Source: Paramarasmius palmivorus (Eukaryota; Basidiomycota; Agaricomycetes; Agaricales; Marasmiaceae). Taken from it: 64,000 bases of DNA. Numbering within the stretch: position 1 is the first letter of the stretch; every line of letters starts with the position of its first letter. Shown in pieces: positions 35,919 to 47,324 of this stretch. The position numbers and the translations under genes were made by a program. Under the pieces are notes generated by a model. That model did not search any database, was not told the DNA's origin, and saw nothing but the letters and a program-made list of their open reading frames with translations. Location of the stretch: the NCBI GenBank assembly GCA_037176845.1, contig JAYKXP010000083.1, positions 180,149 through 244,148 on the forward strand. Reading direction: 5' to 3'.

Positions 35919-36955
35919 CAATGTCTCCAAAGGACACCGACGCAGAAGTGAATGAATGTGCTACGAAGAAGCGCCTAACACATTTACATCATGTATCTAT
36001 TCATCGGAGGATCGAAGTCGTCTTGGGAAACTCGAAAGAAGTTGACATGGTGGGCGCTTATTTATTTCGACGAGAATAATGAATCAAGCCTCGTGACGGA
36101 TGCACGAGGCGCTGGCCAAGATGGAAGCTCTCCTTGGGGTGCAACTTCCATTGACGTCTGAAGACAGAGACGGCGCCTCCGCAGGTGTCAACTTTAGCTT
36201 TGGTTGTCTCCGAAAAATCTCAACATTACGAAGTTAATGGAGTTCTGACCTAGACTTGATGCGACCACGCTCTATATTTACCCATGCATCTATCACATCT
36301 ACGCGAAAGCATTATTTATGTCTTGGTTTTTTGGAATGATTTGTAGGTTAGTCTCCTATCGATATATCTCACCAATCATCACTGAGCCCTTGATTCATCA
36401 ACTTTTTAGCGGACATCGTTCTGGTAACTCAACAAAAGAATACATCAACCATCCACCAATCTGTTTATAGTTTACATCTGTTACTAACTGCTTCGAACTT
36501 CGGTTATATTGACTAGCGCCACTGAATTATCTGTTCGAGATAACGGTAAGCCTGGTAGATGGACTGTTCTATTTTCAATGCACCCAGCGAGGGGTGGTAC
36601 TAGCCTATGCCTTCGAATGGGCGTCGGCGATTAATTACCTTACATCCGATACAAGAGGCTGTTTCGAGCTTCGTTTGCGTTACCTCGCGCCACTGATAAA
36701 TTCTTACAAGAAAAAAACTATAAATCCCAAACAGACACCCGTATGCATTGTATAGCACGTAATTGAATTATGATCTCTTACTGCCAATTCCCTGTTGCTG
36801 AAAGGAGGTTTCGACCGTTGTCAACGGGCCTCCCGCATTGATCTAAGCTGGTTTCTATTTGCTCGCCGAAGCTCACAACATCGGGACTTACCATGGCAGC
36901 AAGACGACGTTGTGATCAACTCAGGAGGGTATGCTGATGGAGTTTGTCTCTGGCG
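35919..36955. other. Intergenic between F and G, with relic M inside
   Basis: Apart from the short 7-TM relic at 36320-36425 I see no coding sequence. The right end is the promoter of copy G. Confidence 0.5.
36320..36425 (+). pseudogene. 7-TM family relic M (exon 3 end + exon 4)
   Basis: A fragment reading WFFGMIC then TAG|GTTAGT matches the end of exon 3 in copy F. About 50 nt later TTTTTAGCGGACATCGTTCT codes LADIVL, the 22-nt exon 4 landmark, followed by a GTAACT donor. Nothing recognisable of the other exons remains. Confidence 0.55.
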
Positions 36956-36964
36956 TATATAAAA
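36956..36964 (+). promoter_or_regulatory. TATA box of 7-TM copy G
   Basis: TATATAAAA, 55 bases before the start codon at 37011. The same GTATATAAAAGCAG stretch, followed by CCTTCxxCCAGATAATGAG-like sequence, is found before copy K, so it is conserved through the duplication. Confidence 0.6.
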
Positions 36965-37010
36965 GCAGTTTTTGCATCTTGCATACCCAACCTTCTACCA
37001 GATAATTGAG

Positions 37011-38430
37011 ATGATATTGATTGATAATCCAACAATGTTTATGGTATCCGCTGTGGTATGCCGTCGCTGGTTTTGGAATTGTTCTATCACTCACTGTTCC
37101 TGCAATTTCCCAGTTGAATGCCAGCCTCTATGGTGAGCAAGCTTCGCTATGATGTTTAAAATAAATCTGATTTCATCAAGGTGTATACCTGGTCATATTT
37201 GGCATAAGCACTCACATTCTGTTCAAGCGCGGCAAGGCATTACACAAGTATAGCTTATTTGCAAGTGCTATGATTTTTGCCGGGGCATCGCTGAACCTCA
37301 TGTTCGCGACATCATACGACATTTCTCGTTTGGGGTCAGTGCTGCTTTATCCGCGATTACAATGCATTTGTCTCTGAAGCTATTCAAAGTGGAGATTCTG
37401 ATCTATCACTGGATCTTTCTCTGATTCCTGGTTTTGCCTGTAGGTCAGTTCATAGCCCAAGCACTTTCATCCTTCTGCAACCTAGCTCATCATCACAATT
37501 CAGTTGGGTAGCTGATATCATTCTGGTAATTTGATAAAGAAACTTTTTGTTGGGGTTCTAATATTTGCTTGCAGCTGTGGCGATGTTACATTGTCTGGGG
37601 AAAGAAATGGAAGGTTGTATTCCTTCCATTCCTGTTTTACATTGGATTTCATGGTAGATGCTTATAACTTTCATCGATGCGCTCACTCATCCCTTCGATA
37701 GTTGTCGTGCTAGGGGCTCGAAGTCTCTACGTGTCCTTCACAGTCGGAATTGGGGGAATCGCTCTGAACAATTTATTCATCTCCTGCCTTATAGGTGCGC
37801 TGCTTCCACAGCCAACTTTTGTCTCCTGTGATAAGAGGTTACTGATGACATTAAGCATTCAAAATATTCTCAATATCTCGGCAAGTTACGCAATACATTG
37901 AAGATTCGCCACGCAATATGCACAGAACCATAATCGCTGCAACGTGGGCTTAATAATCAGTCATTATAAGACTTGCTAACATGATGTCTGCTATAGACTT
38001 GAATCGGGCGTCATCTATTCCGCCTTTCTCATTACCATCGTTGCTCTTGAGGCTGACTCGTACCGAGCTTACGGGAGTTCAGAGTCGGACTATTCGGACT
38101 CAGCGTTTGAACAGTACATTCGAGATGGGGACATTCAAGAGATCCTGTTTCGCGCCTGGCCTTCCATTGCTGTGAGTCCGTGTTTCCCATTAGCATCTAC
38201 TATTTAAACGCACCAATCAGGGTATTACAACCTCTCTCGTCATCGTCCGTGTGAGCTTAGGTATTGCGTTCAACGATCTGAAGACTGAGATAATGACGGG
38301 TCGAGGACTGGAAACGGTACAGCAGGGCGACGGAAGTTCGGCAGCGAACAGGGTTCAAGAAACAGAAGGGAGAAAAGAGCACACTTCAAATGTGGTTATC
38401 ATGATAGGTCGTGAATCTTCGCGGTCGTGA
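37011..38430 (+). CDS. Seven-TM membrane protein, family copy G (near intact)
   Basis: Exons 37011-37055, 37114-37132, 37181-37327, 37380-37443, 37504-37525, 37575-37653, 37702-37794, 37856-37943, 37997-38171 and 38221-38430 give 313 residues. Landmarks: FGISTHILFKRGK, WVADIIL, LWRCYIVWGKKWKV, GGIALNNLF, IFSISRQV, LESGVIYSAF and GITTSLVIVRVSLGIAF, then a polar tail. The weak point is exon 3: the frame only continues if an intron with the poor donor GTTTGG (37328-37379) is used; otherwise a TGA follows at about 37372 and the copy is frameshifted. K, its closest relative, has no intron there. Unusually GI-S-T replaces the GIC-T of other copies. Function unknown. Confidence 0.65.
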
Positions 38431-39270
38431 CTATTTACAAAGAAATATTAAGCTCATGGGACCGCGTAGTTATGAAATATGTCAGGATAGAGATACCTTT
38501 CATTGGTATAGAATACTAGGGTACATCGCAGCTATCGAAACAACTCATGTTAGACTCGGAGCCTTCGTTTTTTCTCTGTTGATATTGGTTGAGGCTCTAG
38601 CTCAGGATACCTAACAGCTTCAGGTCCTTGCGTTACAGGAAAAGAATCAATACCACTCCTAGTTATCACTCGTCTTAGTAGTACGTTTCTGTGTATGGAA
38701 TCGCCCGTACGTGGTACATACGCTGCAAATGCCGAGTTCTGTTCCTGAAAAGACGATTTGAAAACTGAGGAATTCGTCCTCGGAGATGTACCACGTGGGT
38801 GCTCTAAGGCACGTCCATCACTACGCCGACGACTCCTGTTCTCTGTAGTCGTTGGCTTTGAACACAGCGATGAAAATGGGTTTGAGGGTGCGGGCGAGTA
38901 CTTTATTGACCCTATTTTGCTCAGTCGTTGACTCTAAACTAGTTCAACCCATTCACAAATCACAAAACGACTCGCTCAACCTAATCTTGACCTAATCGAT
39001 ACTTTTTGCCTGCTCAGAATGTTATTACGCACGTCCTATGTCACTATTCAGTATTAAGACCAACAATCACTCCTCCGGTAGCCAGAAATGACCAACAACC
39101 CCCAATGTACCCTTTCATTACCGATCGTCGATTCTTCATGCCAACATTCATCTTCACAGCGCATGGCCCTACTCTTCCCATCTGTTGGCAGTGGTGGGCG
39201 ATAGCATCATAACTAATTGAGCAAGCTGATAGACGTGCTACAAAGATGATCCAATCCACTTAATTCATGT
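38431..39270. repeat. Intergenic with block Z fragment (copy 4)
   Basis: 38760-38830 resembles 31300-31340 (GAGATRxxCCACGTGGGT) and 38915-39010 resembles 32450-32530 (CGTTGACTCT..CCTAATCGATA). The middle part of block Z is missing. No gene supported. Confidence 0.4.
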
Positions 39271-41342
39271 ATTTATTGTACCGGGGGCCCTACTCTCATT
39301 CTAGATGGGATATCCTATTCTGCGTAGGAAGTTCGTTGAAGGCGCCCATCGGACGCTGCTCAAAGGAAGTAGCTTTGTGTCTGTCGATGTTTCATACCAA
39401 CTCGAGCGTTACATCATCTATACCGCACGAAGGGGTGCTCCAAGGCACATGGCCAAGAAACCCCGCATTTGGTCGATATTAGATATCCGATATTAGAAAA
39501 CCTGCTGTGGACCGACGCGATCAGCGCAGGGGTCATACTACGTGAACAGAGAGACATTTTGCTACATGGTACTAGCTACCCATCACCACGATTCGATCTG
39601 TCACAACACGTTCCAAGCAAGCCAGCTCGAGTACACAGTCTCTGCTTGAATGTGTGAGACCATGATTGATTTGTGTCCAAGAGGGAATGTTTATCGGCGA
39701 TCGTTTGGATTGGTAGGAGTAAATATTGTCGGCCGTATTCGGCGTGACTTTATGGACTAGCGACTGTGATTGGCTAAGCGCTCAAGTACATTAACGCTCT
39801 ATGAGAGAATTACCATGACAACCGCGACATACTTGATCTTCAACTTCCACGCTGCTTCCACGATCCGATAGCTCTCACCTCGGTCAATTTTGGGGCGCAT
39901 CTCGTATGAAGCAGGGGATACTCAACGGCTACATTAAATTAACGGTCCTTTCAGATGAGGTGAGAGGATTCAGTTATCATAGTCCCGCACGCGTTGGGAA
40001 CTGGTCGAGAGGTGGGGTCGATAGGAGACCAGCTTTATCATCCGGCGTATTCTATCCATGTCACAGAAACTATCTTTCTACCTACTCGGCCGTGCCTGCG
40101 TTTGGAACTTAGACATTGTACTAGGCATCGAGCATCCGCTGGAAGTATTCAAATCAACCAAGTAACCCGTCTAGGCTCACAATCACTGCAACTACCAACG
40201 AAATCCTTGCCTGGCTATTCTAGAGCGCAATTACTGTCTAGCCTCACAATCACGATACACTATCAGTTACTTATACAGGGGCAAGCAGAGCTCTGTACAC
40301 ATGGTGATTGGTCGATCTCGCCAACATGTCGTTACTGACATGTTACGTACATGTTACTGACATCATGTCAGTAACGGTACTTACATGCGTTCCTTGAATT
40401 TCATTTCGACCCAACATGTGGCTCTCTCAAAGACAGCATCTAGACTGCGTCTGAACCTCTCCACTCTCAAGTAGTGCGTAATAGATCATCACCCGACACA
40501 GGACATAAATTTAATTGCACGTTGCTCAAAAAGCTTTCATTGATGTCATTTTTCTTCGTTACCTCTTCGCCCTCTTCGCCCTCTTCAATGACAACGACAG
40601 GAGTCGAATCCTGCAGCGACGGCGACTTGGATTTGTATAGAAACGCCATTGGGGAAACGCCATGTATGCTTCAGCCCTATTCTAGTCGCAATATCTCGAG
40701 TTTCTGATTCTGAATGAATGGTCGAACATACGAGAGGTTGCTTCAAACATGCGATAGTTCTTGTATTGGTGGTCCAACTCCTGACAATTCGTGTTCGACT
40801 GAGAGAGCTCTACTAGATCAAGTATCCTTGCTTCAAACCAATCTGACATCTCCGAGTACATGCGGTGGTAGTCATGGTGTGTAGATCTTTCTTGTACCTG
40901 TAACATGTCGATTGAATTAATAATCCGTAGCCGAGTGCTACTGCAACAGCATTGCGTATTCTCTCAGCATGTTTTGCTTGACGTACGTCTCGCCTCAGTC
41001 CGTGATCATAATATAGATCTCACAGGGTGCTTTAGATGCCAGAACGGTGCCGGGCAAGGTAACGAAGGTTTTGATGCTCGTCAGTCATTCAAGATTTCAC
41101 GGCCAAAATGAAAACTCCTGACTTACCTATCCGTCGAAAGCCAAGGGAACATATCAAAAATACCTCAACGATTGTTCTCCTGTCTATAATAGATCGTAGG
41201 ACTATCTCTCGGCTTGTAGTCGGTGGGTTTGCTGACAAGAAGCGTTGTGAAGGCTCCCAGAAACGGTACAAACCGCAGCGTGTTCTTCTGGGATTCAGTT
41301 GTACGACGCATTTTATAACAGAATTTACTGGAGTGATGGTTC
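39271..41342. other. 2 kb without a supportable gene
   Basis: Minus-strand frames at 40467-40649 (Glu-rich, EEGEEGEEV, from a CTCTTCGCC tandem repeat at 40562-40588) and 40682-40906 (helical) could belong to one gene, but the frames do not join across any canonical intron I can find. Contains the inverted repeat at 40330-40376. Confidence 0.35.
40330..40376. repeat. 13-bp perfect inverted repeat
   Basis: CGTTACTGACATG (40330-40342) and its exact reverse complement CATGTCAGTAACG (40364-40376) are separated by 21 bases that contain another TTACTGACAT. It could form a hairpin or serve as a binding site; it is not adjacent to a called gene. Confidence 0.6.
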
Positions 41343-41714
41343 ATGGTTTTAGTATGTGTTACATTTACTTGGCTTCGTGCTCAGCTCACAAATGGCGACT
41401 TTATTAGTCGTTGGTCCTCTCATTTTCTGCAAAGCGAAAAGAAAGTCCTCAGCACCTGCCCTCGTCCATCTACACATTCTTCATCACCGACAACAACTTT
41501 GTCGGAATCCGCTAATGTCACCGCCAGTGCTCAAATCTCCTCTCGTCAGAGTTCCCTTAGCAACAGAGCGCTTGGAGGAATCATTTCTGGAGTAAGCGTC
41601 TTCACGGTGATCGTCATCCTTTTGACATTACTCGTACGTCGAATGTCGAAGAGGACTCGATTGATAGCCGTGCGAAGAGCTCTTCCAGATGAGTGGTCAC
41701 AGATTGTGGCGTAG
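41343..41714 (+). CDS. Putative small type I membrane protein
   Basis: An uninterrupted frame of 123 residues. Residues 1-15 (MVLVCVTFTWLRAQL) look like a signal peptide. Residues about 40-76 are Ser/Thr-rich, as in cell-wall-exposed fungal proteins. Residues about 78-99 form a hydrophobic helix starting with the Gly-rich ALGGIISGVS seen in many fungal single-pass receptors, followed at once by RRMSKRTR (stop-transfer). The cytosolic tail is 25 residues. The layout is like the C-terminal half of basidiomycete S/T-rich sensor-type proteins; the usual N-terminal ectodomain is absent, so it may be a truncated gene or have upstream exons I did not find. Confidence 0.45.
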   Translation: MVLVCVTFTWLRAQLTNGDFISRWSSHFLQSEKKVLSTCPRPSTHSSSPTTTLSESANVTASAQISSRQSSLSNRALGGIISGVSVFTVIVILLTLLVRRMSKRTRLIAVRRALPDEWSQIVA

Positions 41715-41839
41715 ACCCCTCAGGCAGGAATATCATACTCAACGACCTGATTTACCCCGGGCGTATGCATAGCATAGCGGGATATTCATTCGTTCCATTT
41801 TCTCAGTTTCCAATTCTATACTATGTACAGCGCTGCTTC

Positions 41840-43300
41840 CTGTTATGGAAATGATCCGAAGATTACGGCACGCACATGGTAACCCAGGCACGTTGATGAT
41901 GCAAGCGTTCGTTTTTGAACTGCAACATCCATCGTCGCTTCCTCTCCATTCCTGTTCAACCCAGGCATATTGGGATAGCCCATTGGATTCTCTGTTTCTT
42001 GTGTTCTCATTCATCATCCCTAGTCGAAAGTTCAGTCAGGTTTGGCTATTCGAGACATCCACTTCGTTCGAGCTACCCGGGTCAACATCTGTCAACATTT
42101 GTTCAAGCTCCGAGTCTCAACGCTTCTCGGTCAGCTTCACCATCCTTTGTTCACGAAATTCGCGCTCACAGTGTTGGATGGATCCTGTCGGGAATAGAAA
42201 CCTAGGTGAGGACAATAAATCTCATTCGATTTTTGCCTGTAAGGTAACGATGCCATACTTCCAGTGACTGGGATGTTGCCGAACTCCCTCCGCCTTCCTC
42301 CCATTTCACAAATCCAACTACGCCTCGAAATCAGGATGACTTTCCTCTTACCGCCCATTGGCCCTGCTCGCTCGCACTATCTTCAATGGCTTCGGGTGTT
42401 TGCGTGACGGAAGATACGGGGATCAGAGTAGATCAAGCCCAGCCACGAAGATACCACCTCCTTACGCTCATTCTTACCTCTCTTACTCCCAGCGTCAAGT
42501 CGAGGTCAACACTCCTCACCCCCTCGCCATGCATTAGGCTACCTTTTCCACTTTCAGCCAGCCGCCTCTCGATATACCCTTTCTGCGCTATCTTCCGACA
42601 AGTCGGTGCATTGTACCTCGTTTCACGGAAGCATCACAAGAAGATAGAATGGAACGTTCAGATCCTGTATGCACCACTTACGTTGTCAGACCCATCCTTC
42701 CCATTCTTGACACAGACGCCCAGTTTCAAATGGGTGTGTACAGAGGACTTGACAGGTTGTAACCCTACAATGGCACCATCGACAAGGCTTGGTTTGGGGA
42801 AGGAAAAGGGGGAAGGAAGGTGGGGATGGAGTGGATCTGGTCGTGATCAAACTACAAGGTACGCGGTTTCTTGGGTTTCTTCTTTCACTGGCTTATCGGC
42901 CATTCCTAGTCTGTTATCGCCCACATCTGTTCTCATAACGAAGAATATCGCCGCCATGCGGTTCCACGAGGCGGGCCATCCCCGCGGATTAGCCTTATTT
43001 GATTCCGAACGATGAATGATCTTCAAAGCGTTCGTTCATCCCACATATTCACGTTCCCAAGCAAATGCTACGCCGTCCCAGATTCTATGAGGCACCATGC
43101 TGTTTACAAGCTTCGGTGTCGTACAAGCCAAATTACAGGTTTCTATCCATTCGTGATCTTACTCGGGTCATCCGTACACATCTCATTGAAAGAAGTCATC
43201 GGTTCGGCTCTCAAATTATCCAAAACAAGGGAGTAGCCACGAGATGGGTAAGTCAACGTCGGTCTCGGGCAAGTGGGTCGCGAATTTCGTCAAAAGTCGT
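41840..43300. repeat. Block Y copy 1 (most diverged)
   Basis: Parts match 44055-44770 and 51070-52800, such as the stretch at 42400-42650 against 44440-44690 and 51740-52010, and 43065-43200 against 52765-52900. A 209-codon plus frame (42386-43015) lies in it, but the frame is shifted in both other copies, so I do not call it a gene. Confidence 0.5.
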
Positions 43301-43829
43301 TCTTCTGTCAAGGTAAAGCCAGAATCGAGAGCATTAACCTCATTAGAACGTCTCACCTCTGATTCAAGAACACGAGCAAGCATCCCCGTCGCTCTGATAC
43401 GAGGTGAAAACTGATATATTAAAGGGACCGAGGGGGCTATGGCGGTGCCCTGATGCTCAGAGACAGTCCACTCTACCGTTCGCTATACAAGGATCATATT
43501 CGACATCCCAGCTTCTCCGGGGTGCTCTGCGGTTAATTGCGACCTAATATCTATCTCACACAGTACGGCTTCAGTCTCCCTGATATGTTATAGCCTGAAC
43601 AGCTGCTCCCCTTTGCTGTTCATCGTAACTCGTTGATGAATTAGAGTTCTTGTACGACCGTTCTAGAACCTACATGTTTGTCGTTGAACCGAGCTTAGAA
43701 GGCCAGTGCCCTAATCTAGAAGTTCCGCTTCGTAAGTGTAACCGATGTATATTTACAATGACAGCCGGGCGAACAATTGATAGCTATCCCCTGCGTACCC
43801 TCACCTTTATTGACCTACCTGACATAGCA
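43301..43829. other. Promoter-like flank of relic L
   Basis: 43540-43640 resembles 47000-47120 (upstream of intact copy I), including GCTCCCCTTTGCTGTTCATCG, so this is the ancestral 7-TM 5' flank. No other gene seen. Confidence 0.45.
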
Positions 43830-43990
43830 ATGGATACTGATACTGAACTGGATTTGTTTATGGTCCCTATGGTATGTCAAGTTGTCTCGGTTGTGACAGT
43901 AAGTAGCACCATCTGGTACCCAAAGTCCCGGCATCGGTGTTGGCATCTGGATCTGTATGGACTTGGGGAAACGCCAGGATTGTTGAGAAA
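43830..43990 (+). pseudogene. 7-TM family relic L (5' end)
   Basis: ATGGATACTGATACTGAACT opens a 14-codon exon 1 ending VPM followed by a GTATGT donor, as in copy I. Around 43937-43985 a remnant of exon 3 reads GIWICMDLGKR, aligning with FGICMHILWKR of copy I with a short deletion. Exon 2 is not identifiable and the gene ends where block Y copy 2 begins. Confidence 0.55.
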
Positions 43991-44814
43991 CAACGTACGT
44001 AGCCTGCCTCAAGGCCTGGTCGAATGGCGAACTCGCGGTCATTTCCGGCAATGCTCAAAGCGTCGAGTGATGATCGATGATCGATGATTAGCCACGTGAG
44101 TGATCAGGCACATCGATGACGTGAGCTTGGTTTGTTGATTCTGAACCGCAACGTCTATCGTCGCTAGCTCTGAGCTCTCTGTTTCTGTTCTCCGCAGGAA
44201 TGTCACAAGCAAGAGTTTGGATAAAGTGATTCTCTGTAGTCATTCTATATTCCCCTTTCTCAGTCATCATCCTCGTCTAGTCTGACTTGGCCATTCGACA
44301 CGTAGTCGACACCACAACTTCCCTCGAGCTACCCACGTCAACAACCTCCCCAAGATAAATCCCATTACGCCTCCCACGCACCACGCCACCCTATCCCAAC
44401 CATCTCAAGCTCTCTGCAGTAGGAATGGCTGTTGTTGGCTGGGTATTTGGCGGAAGGAAGCTACGAGGATAAGAGTAGACTCGGCCCTGCCACGAAGATA
44501 CCATCTATGCCCATTCTCTCTTCCTCCCAGCGTCTAGTTGAGGATAAACCCTCCTCGCCTTCCATTAGCCCGCCCTTTCTGCTTGTTGCCGCCTGCCTCT
44601 CAATATACCTCTTTTTGCGCTATCTTCCCATACATCATCGCACTGTCTATCCATCCTCGTTCCACGGAGCATCACCCCATCATTCCACGGATACGAGAAG
44701 AAGATCAAATGGACAAGAATGCTGACAAATCACTAAAGATTTCGCTAGCGGCTATAACCACTGCACCAACGAGCTGAATACAAAGCCTGAATCAACCAGA
44801 CCTATATACCCATA

Positions 44815-45135
44815 TCTAATCACCTAACCTAGCTAAACCTAACCCCTAATGCGGGGCGTTCCCCCCCGCACCACCCCTTAACATATTCTCATATCCCCTA
44901 ACCCTAACTAGAGCGCCTGCGGCGCAGTGACCTACAGCCCTAACCCCTAACCAAGCGCCTTCGGCGCAAGGCCAAGGGTCAAAGATAACAGCACTCAACA
45001 ACATAATTTGCGAGCTATTCAACTTATATGGTGTAGCAGTTAGTGCACTATACCTTGTTCTTATTAGTCATGCTGCAACGGTCTGACGTTCAAACTCGGG
45101 CACTTACATTTTATTCTAGGTCTGCCTTACGAGAA
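44815..45135 (+). mobile_element. SINE-like element alpha
   Basis: A CCCTAA-rich module (44815-44990) contains two GC hairpin motifs, GCGGGGCGTTCCCCCCCGC and GCGCCTTCGGCGC. Then comes a tRNA-like head with an A box (TGGTGTAGCAGTTAGTGCA from 45030) and a B box (GTTCAAACTC at 45088-45097), about 58 bases apart. A T8 run follows at 45248. tRNA-like folding is imperfect, so this is a Pol III-type element rather than a tRNA gene. Confidence 0.5.
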
Positions 45136-45559
45136 GCGTTTAAATGGCCGAGACATCAGCGACGTCGTTATTTAAATGTTTGGCATTATACATTAGACAC
45201 CAATTAGACACAAGCCTCAATTGAGATGCCATTACGCACGCGTACCTTTTTTTTCCTTGCTATCATATGCCAACGAATTGCGAAATGAGCGAACAAATCA
45301 CTCTCACAATCTAACAAGTTGCACATTCCACGCATGATTCCTGCTACTTTTGGCTCCCGTGTTCATTTGAAGATACTATTCAATGCTCCTGACGTCGCTT
45401 CTCCTGTCCAAGCCTGAATGAAGACCCATCAAACAACAGTAGATGTAGCCCCAATATATTGATCCCCACACTTGCTCCAAGGCGCCATTATATCGTTCAC
45501 ACTGAAGAAGACCAATGGAGACCCAATATATTGGCGGTCCCTTTATCTCCAATAAAAGG

Positions 45560-45745
45560 TACAAGACAGAATTGAACCGGTAGGGTTGCAGTATATTACA
45601 AATCCTAAAAGTTCTGTTCTGCGCTAACAGCTGCACCATTAAATCATTAAATGCTCACAGCGCCGAAGGGGCTTGGTTAGGGGTTCGGGTTATGGGGTGC
45701 GGGGGGGAACGCCCCGCGGTTAGGGTTAGGGGATAAAAACATTGG
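45560..45745 (-). mobile_element. SINE-like element beta (inverted copy of alpha)
   Basis: On the minus strand the same module order appears: CCCTAA-rich start, CGGGGCGTTCCCCCCCGC hairpin, CCTAACCAAGCCCCTTCGGC (45745 down to 45660), then an A box (TGGTGCAGCTGTTAGCGCA) and a B box (GGTTCAATTCT, about 45575-45585). The heads of alpha and beta are alignable, so they belong to one family in opposite orientations. Confidence 0.5.
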
Positions 45746-45840
45746 CTTCTGTATATTGATATGGCTCAGTGGTAATGATTCTGTGCACGTTGATACTTTT
45801 GAGCGCAGTGCTCACAGTTCAATTCTGTGCGGAAACTAAA
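45746..45840 (+). mobile_element. Third tRNA-like head (gamma)
   Basis: A box TGGCTCAGTGGTAATG at 45762-45777 fits the Pol III consensus well; B box AGTTCAATTCT is at 45816-45826. It starts directly after the TTAGGG-rich module shared with beta, so beta and gamma are divergent. No full cloverleaf or CCA-proximal acceptor stem is evident. Confidence 0.45.
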
Positions 45841-46384
45841 TTTTCTTATTGCGTAAATCCCTGCCAATATATTGCGCCTCCATGGCAGTCAACTCTTCTT
45901 TATGTTTCCGTCGCCTGACAGCCTGTCTCGATCCCTCAGCTCATTTGTCCCCTTCATGCATACACCCTTTTCATATAAACGAGCTTCTCCTATCAGCCGT
46001 GATTGCTCCCTGGACAGCCTCCGATGGTCGCATTCCGTGCTCTTGAAGCCATCGTTGACGCTCCATACATCAACGAGCTGCCCGATTCGACACAGGGAGT
46101 TTTCGGATAATGTACAGGGGTTGGATGGGTTAGAAGTGTGGCGTTGGATTAGTACTGGGACAATATGTACAGCATGACTCATTCACCTCTCCTATCGATG
46201 AATTTAATAAGATTCAGAATTAGGGTACCGTTCCAGAAACCATCAGAAAGCTGAGAACCCGGTGGGCGCACCCAATCAGAGTTTATCCTGTTTGCTTGTC
46301 AAGGCTTTCTGCCTCCAACGGGTGCCGAAATGTGGCAAAAAGCTGTGAAAATGGACCGATCAAGTATCGACCGGTATATCAATA

Positions 46385-46600
46385 CTCACGTACAGTATTT
46401 TCGAAATGGCAAGAAATAACCTAATTATTTCTTCTCTTATTGGTATCCTCCTTGTCGTATCAGCTCTGCATTGTCACACTTACGATTCATTTACCATTCA
46501 GGATACACAGGATAGGTCATTCAGTTACCCAATGCCTCGAAAACCAACCGCGGAGTATGTATCGAACTGCCATTTCTGCAACATGAGTTTTACAACTGGT
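46385..46600 (+). pseudogene. 7-TM family relic H (exons 6-7)
   Basis: A fragment coding ARNNLIISSLIG with a GTATCC donor (about 46406-46442) matches the TM5 exon. It is followed by the IFSIGRQVAR-type exon ending MYRTAISAT at about 46594. The acceptor before the second exon reads AC instead of AG. No other exons remain; intact copy I lies 700 bases downstream. Confidence 0.55.
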
Positions 46601-47324
46601 TTCTAGCAAACAGAGCCTGACAACAAGGTTTTTGACTCATATATAGCCTCGAATCCATGACGCAAGCGCCGTGTGCAAGGGTTTAGATCAAGGACATATT
46701 TTACTCACTGACGTAGCACAGTTGTGGGTGCCGATGGGTACTTGACTTGTCATATTCACCCGTTGGCTCCGGGGATTGAACAGTTTTCACACCAGGCAAA
46801 TACCATCCTCCGCGCTCCGAATTCATGAACCTCCGTTGTGATTCGCGAGCATTCTTTTTCGCTTAAGACCAACATCAATCTGACTGGAATACCTCACTTC
46901 TGATCATAGGCCATGAGCGTCTCGCTAATACTGAATATATTAAAGGCTGTGCGCCACACCATGATCATGGTCGACATCTTGATTTCTCTCCCATTACTAG
47001 CGACCTAATAGCTAGCTAATAAAGTGACCCGCATCTCAGTCTTCATAGTCTCTCTGTCATTTCATAGCCCGAATGGCCACTCCCCTTTGCTGTTCATCGT
47101 ATCTCTCATTCATGAATTAGACAGTACAGTCATTTAGATATAATAGCTCCTGTCAGCTGTCTGTCAGCTGTCAAATTCATGCTCAGTTTGTCATATCATC
47201 ATAAACCGGGTCGGTGCTACTCTTCTATAGATTCTCTGTTTCGTAATGATAACCAAAGCTAATGTATATTTACAGTAACAGGCAAATGAACAAATGATAT
47301 CCCACCTTTCCAGAGCTACTTGAC
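46601..47324. other. Upstream region of 7-TM copy I
   Basis: No gene supported. 47000-47320 is the family 5' flank shared with relic L. Confidence 0.45.

Larger units (their letters stand above)
44020..46265. repeat. Block Y copy 2, interrupted by SINE-like elements
   Basis: 44055-44710 matches 51070-52000; 45210-45400 matches 52960-53230; 46000-46265 matches 53300-53545. Copy 3 runs through without the two extra segments (about 44790-45200 and 45400-45990), so these are insertions. Within the block no frame is conserved over more than about 30 codons on the plus strand; on the minus strand SDDRRCGS..QAHVIDVP recurs in the other copies. Confidence 0.6.

Noticed and set aside
42386..43015. 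209-codon plus frame
   Set aside because: Lies in block Y copy 1; indels shift this frame in both other copies, so there is no sign of selection on it.
44815..45745. Telomere or subtelomere from the CCCTAA/TTAGGG runs
   Set aside because: Runs are short, irregular, interspersed with GC hairpins and present in both orientations; they belong to inserted elements.
45029..45835. Genuine tRNA genes
   Set aside because: A and B boxes are present, but I cannot fold a full cloverleaf with a paired acceptor stem and a plausible anticodon loop.
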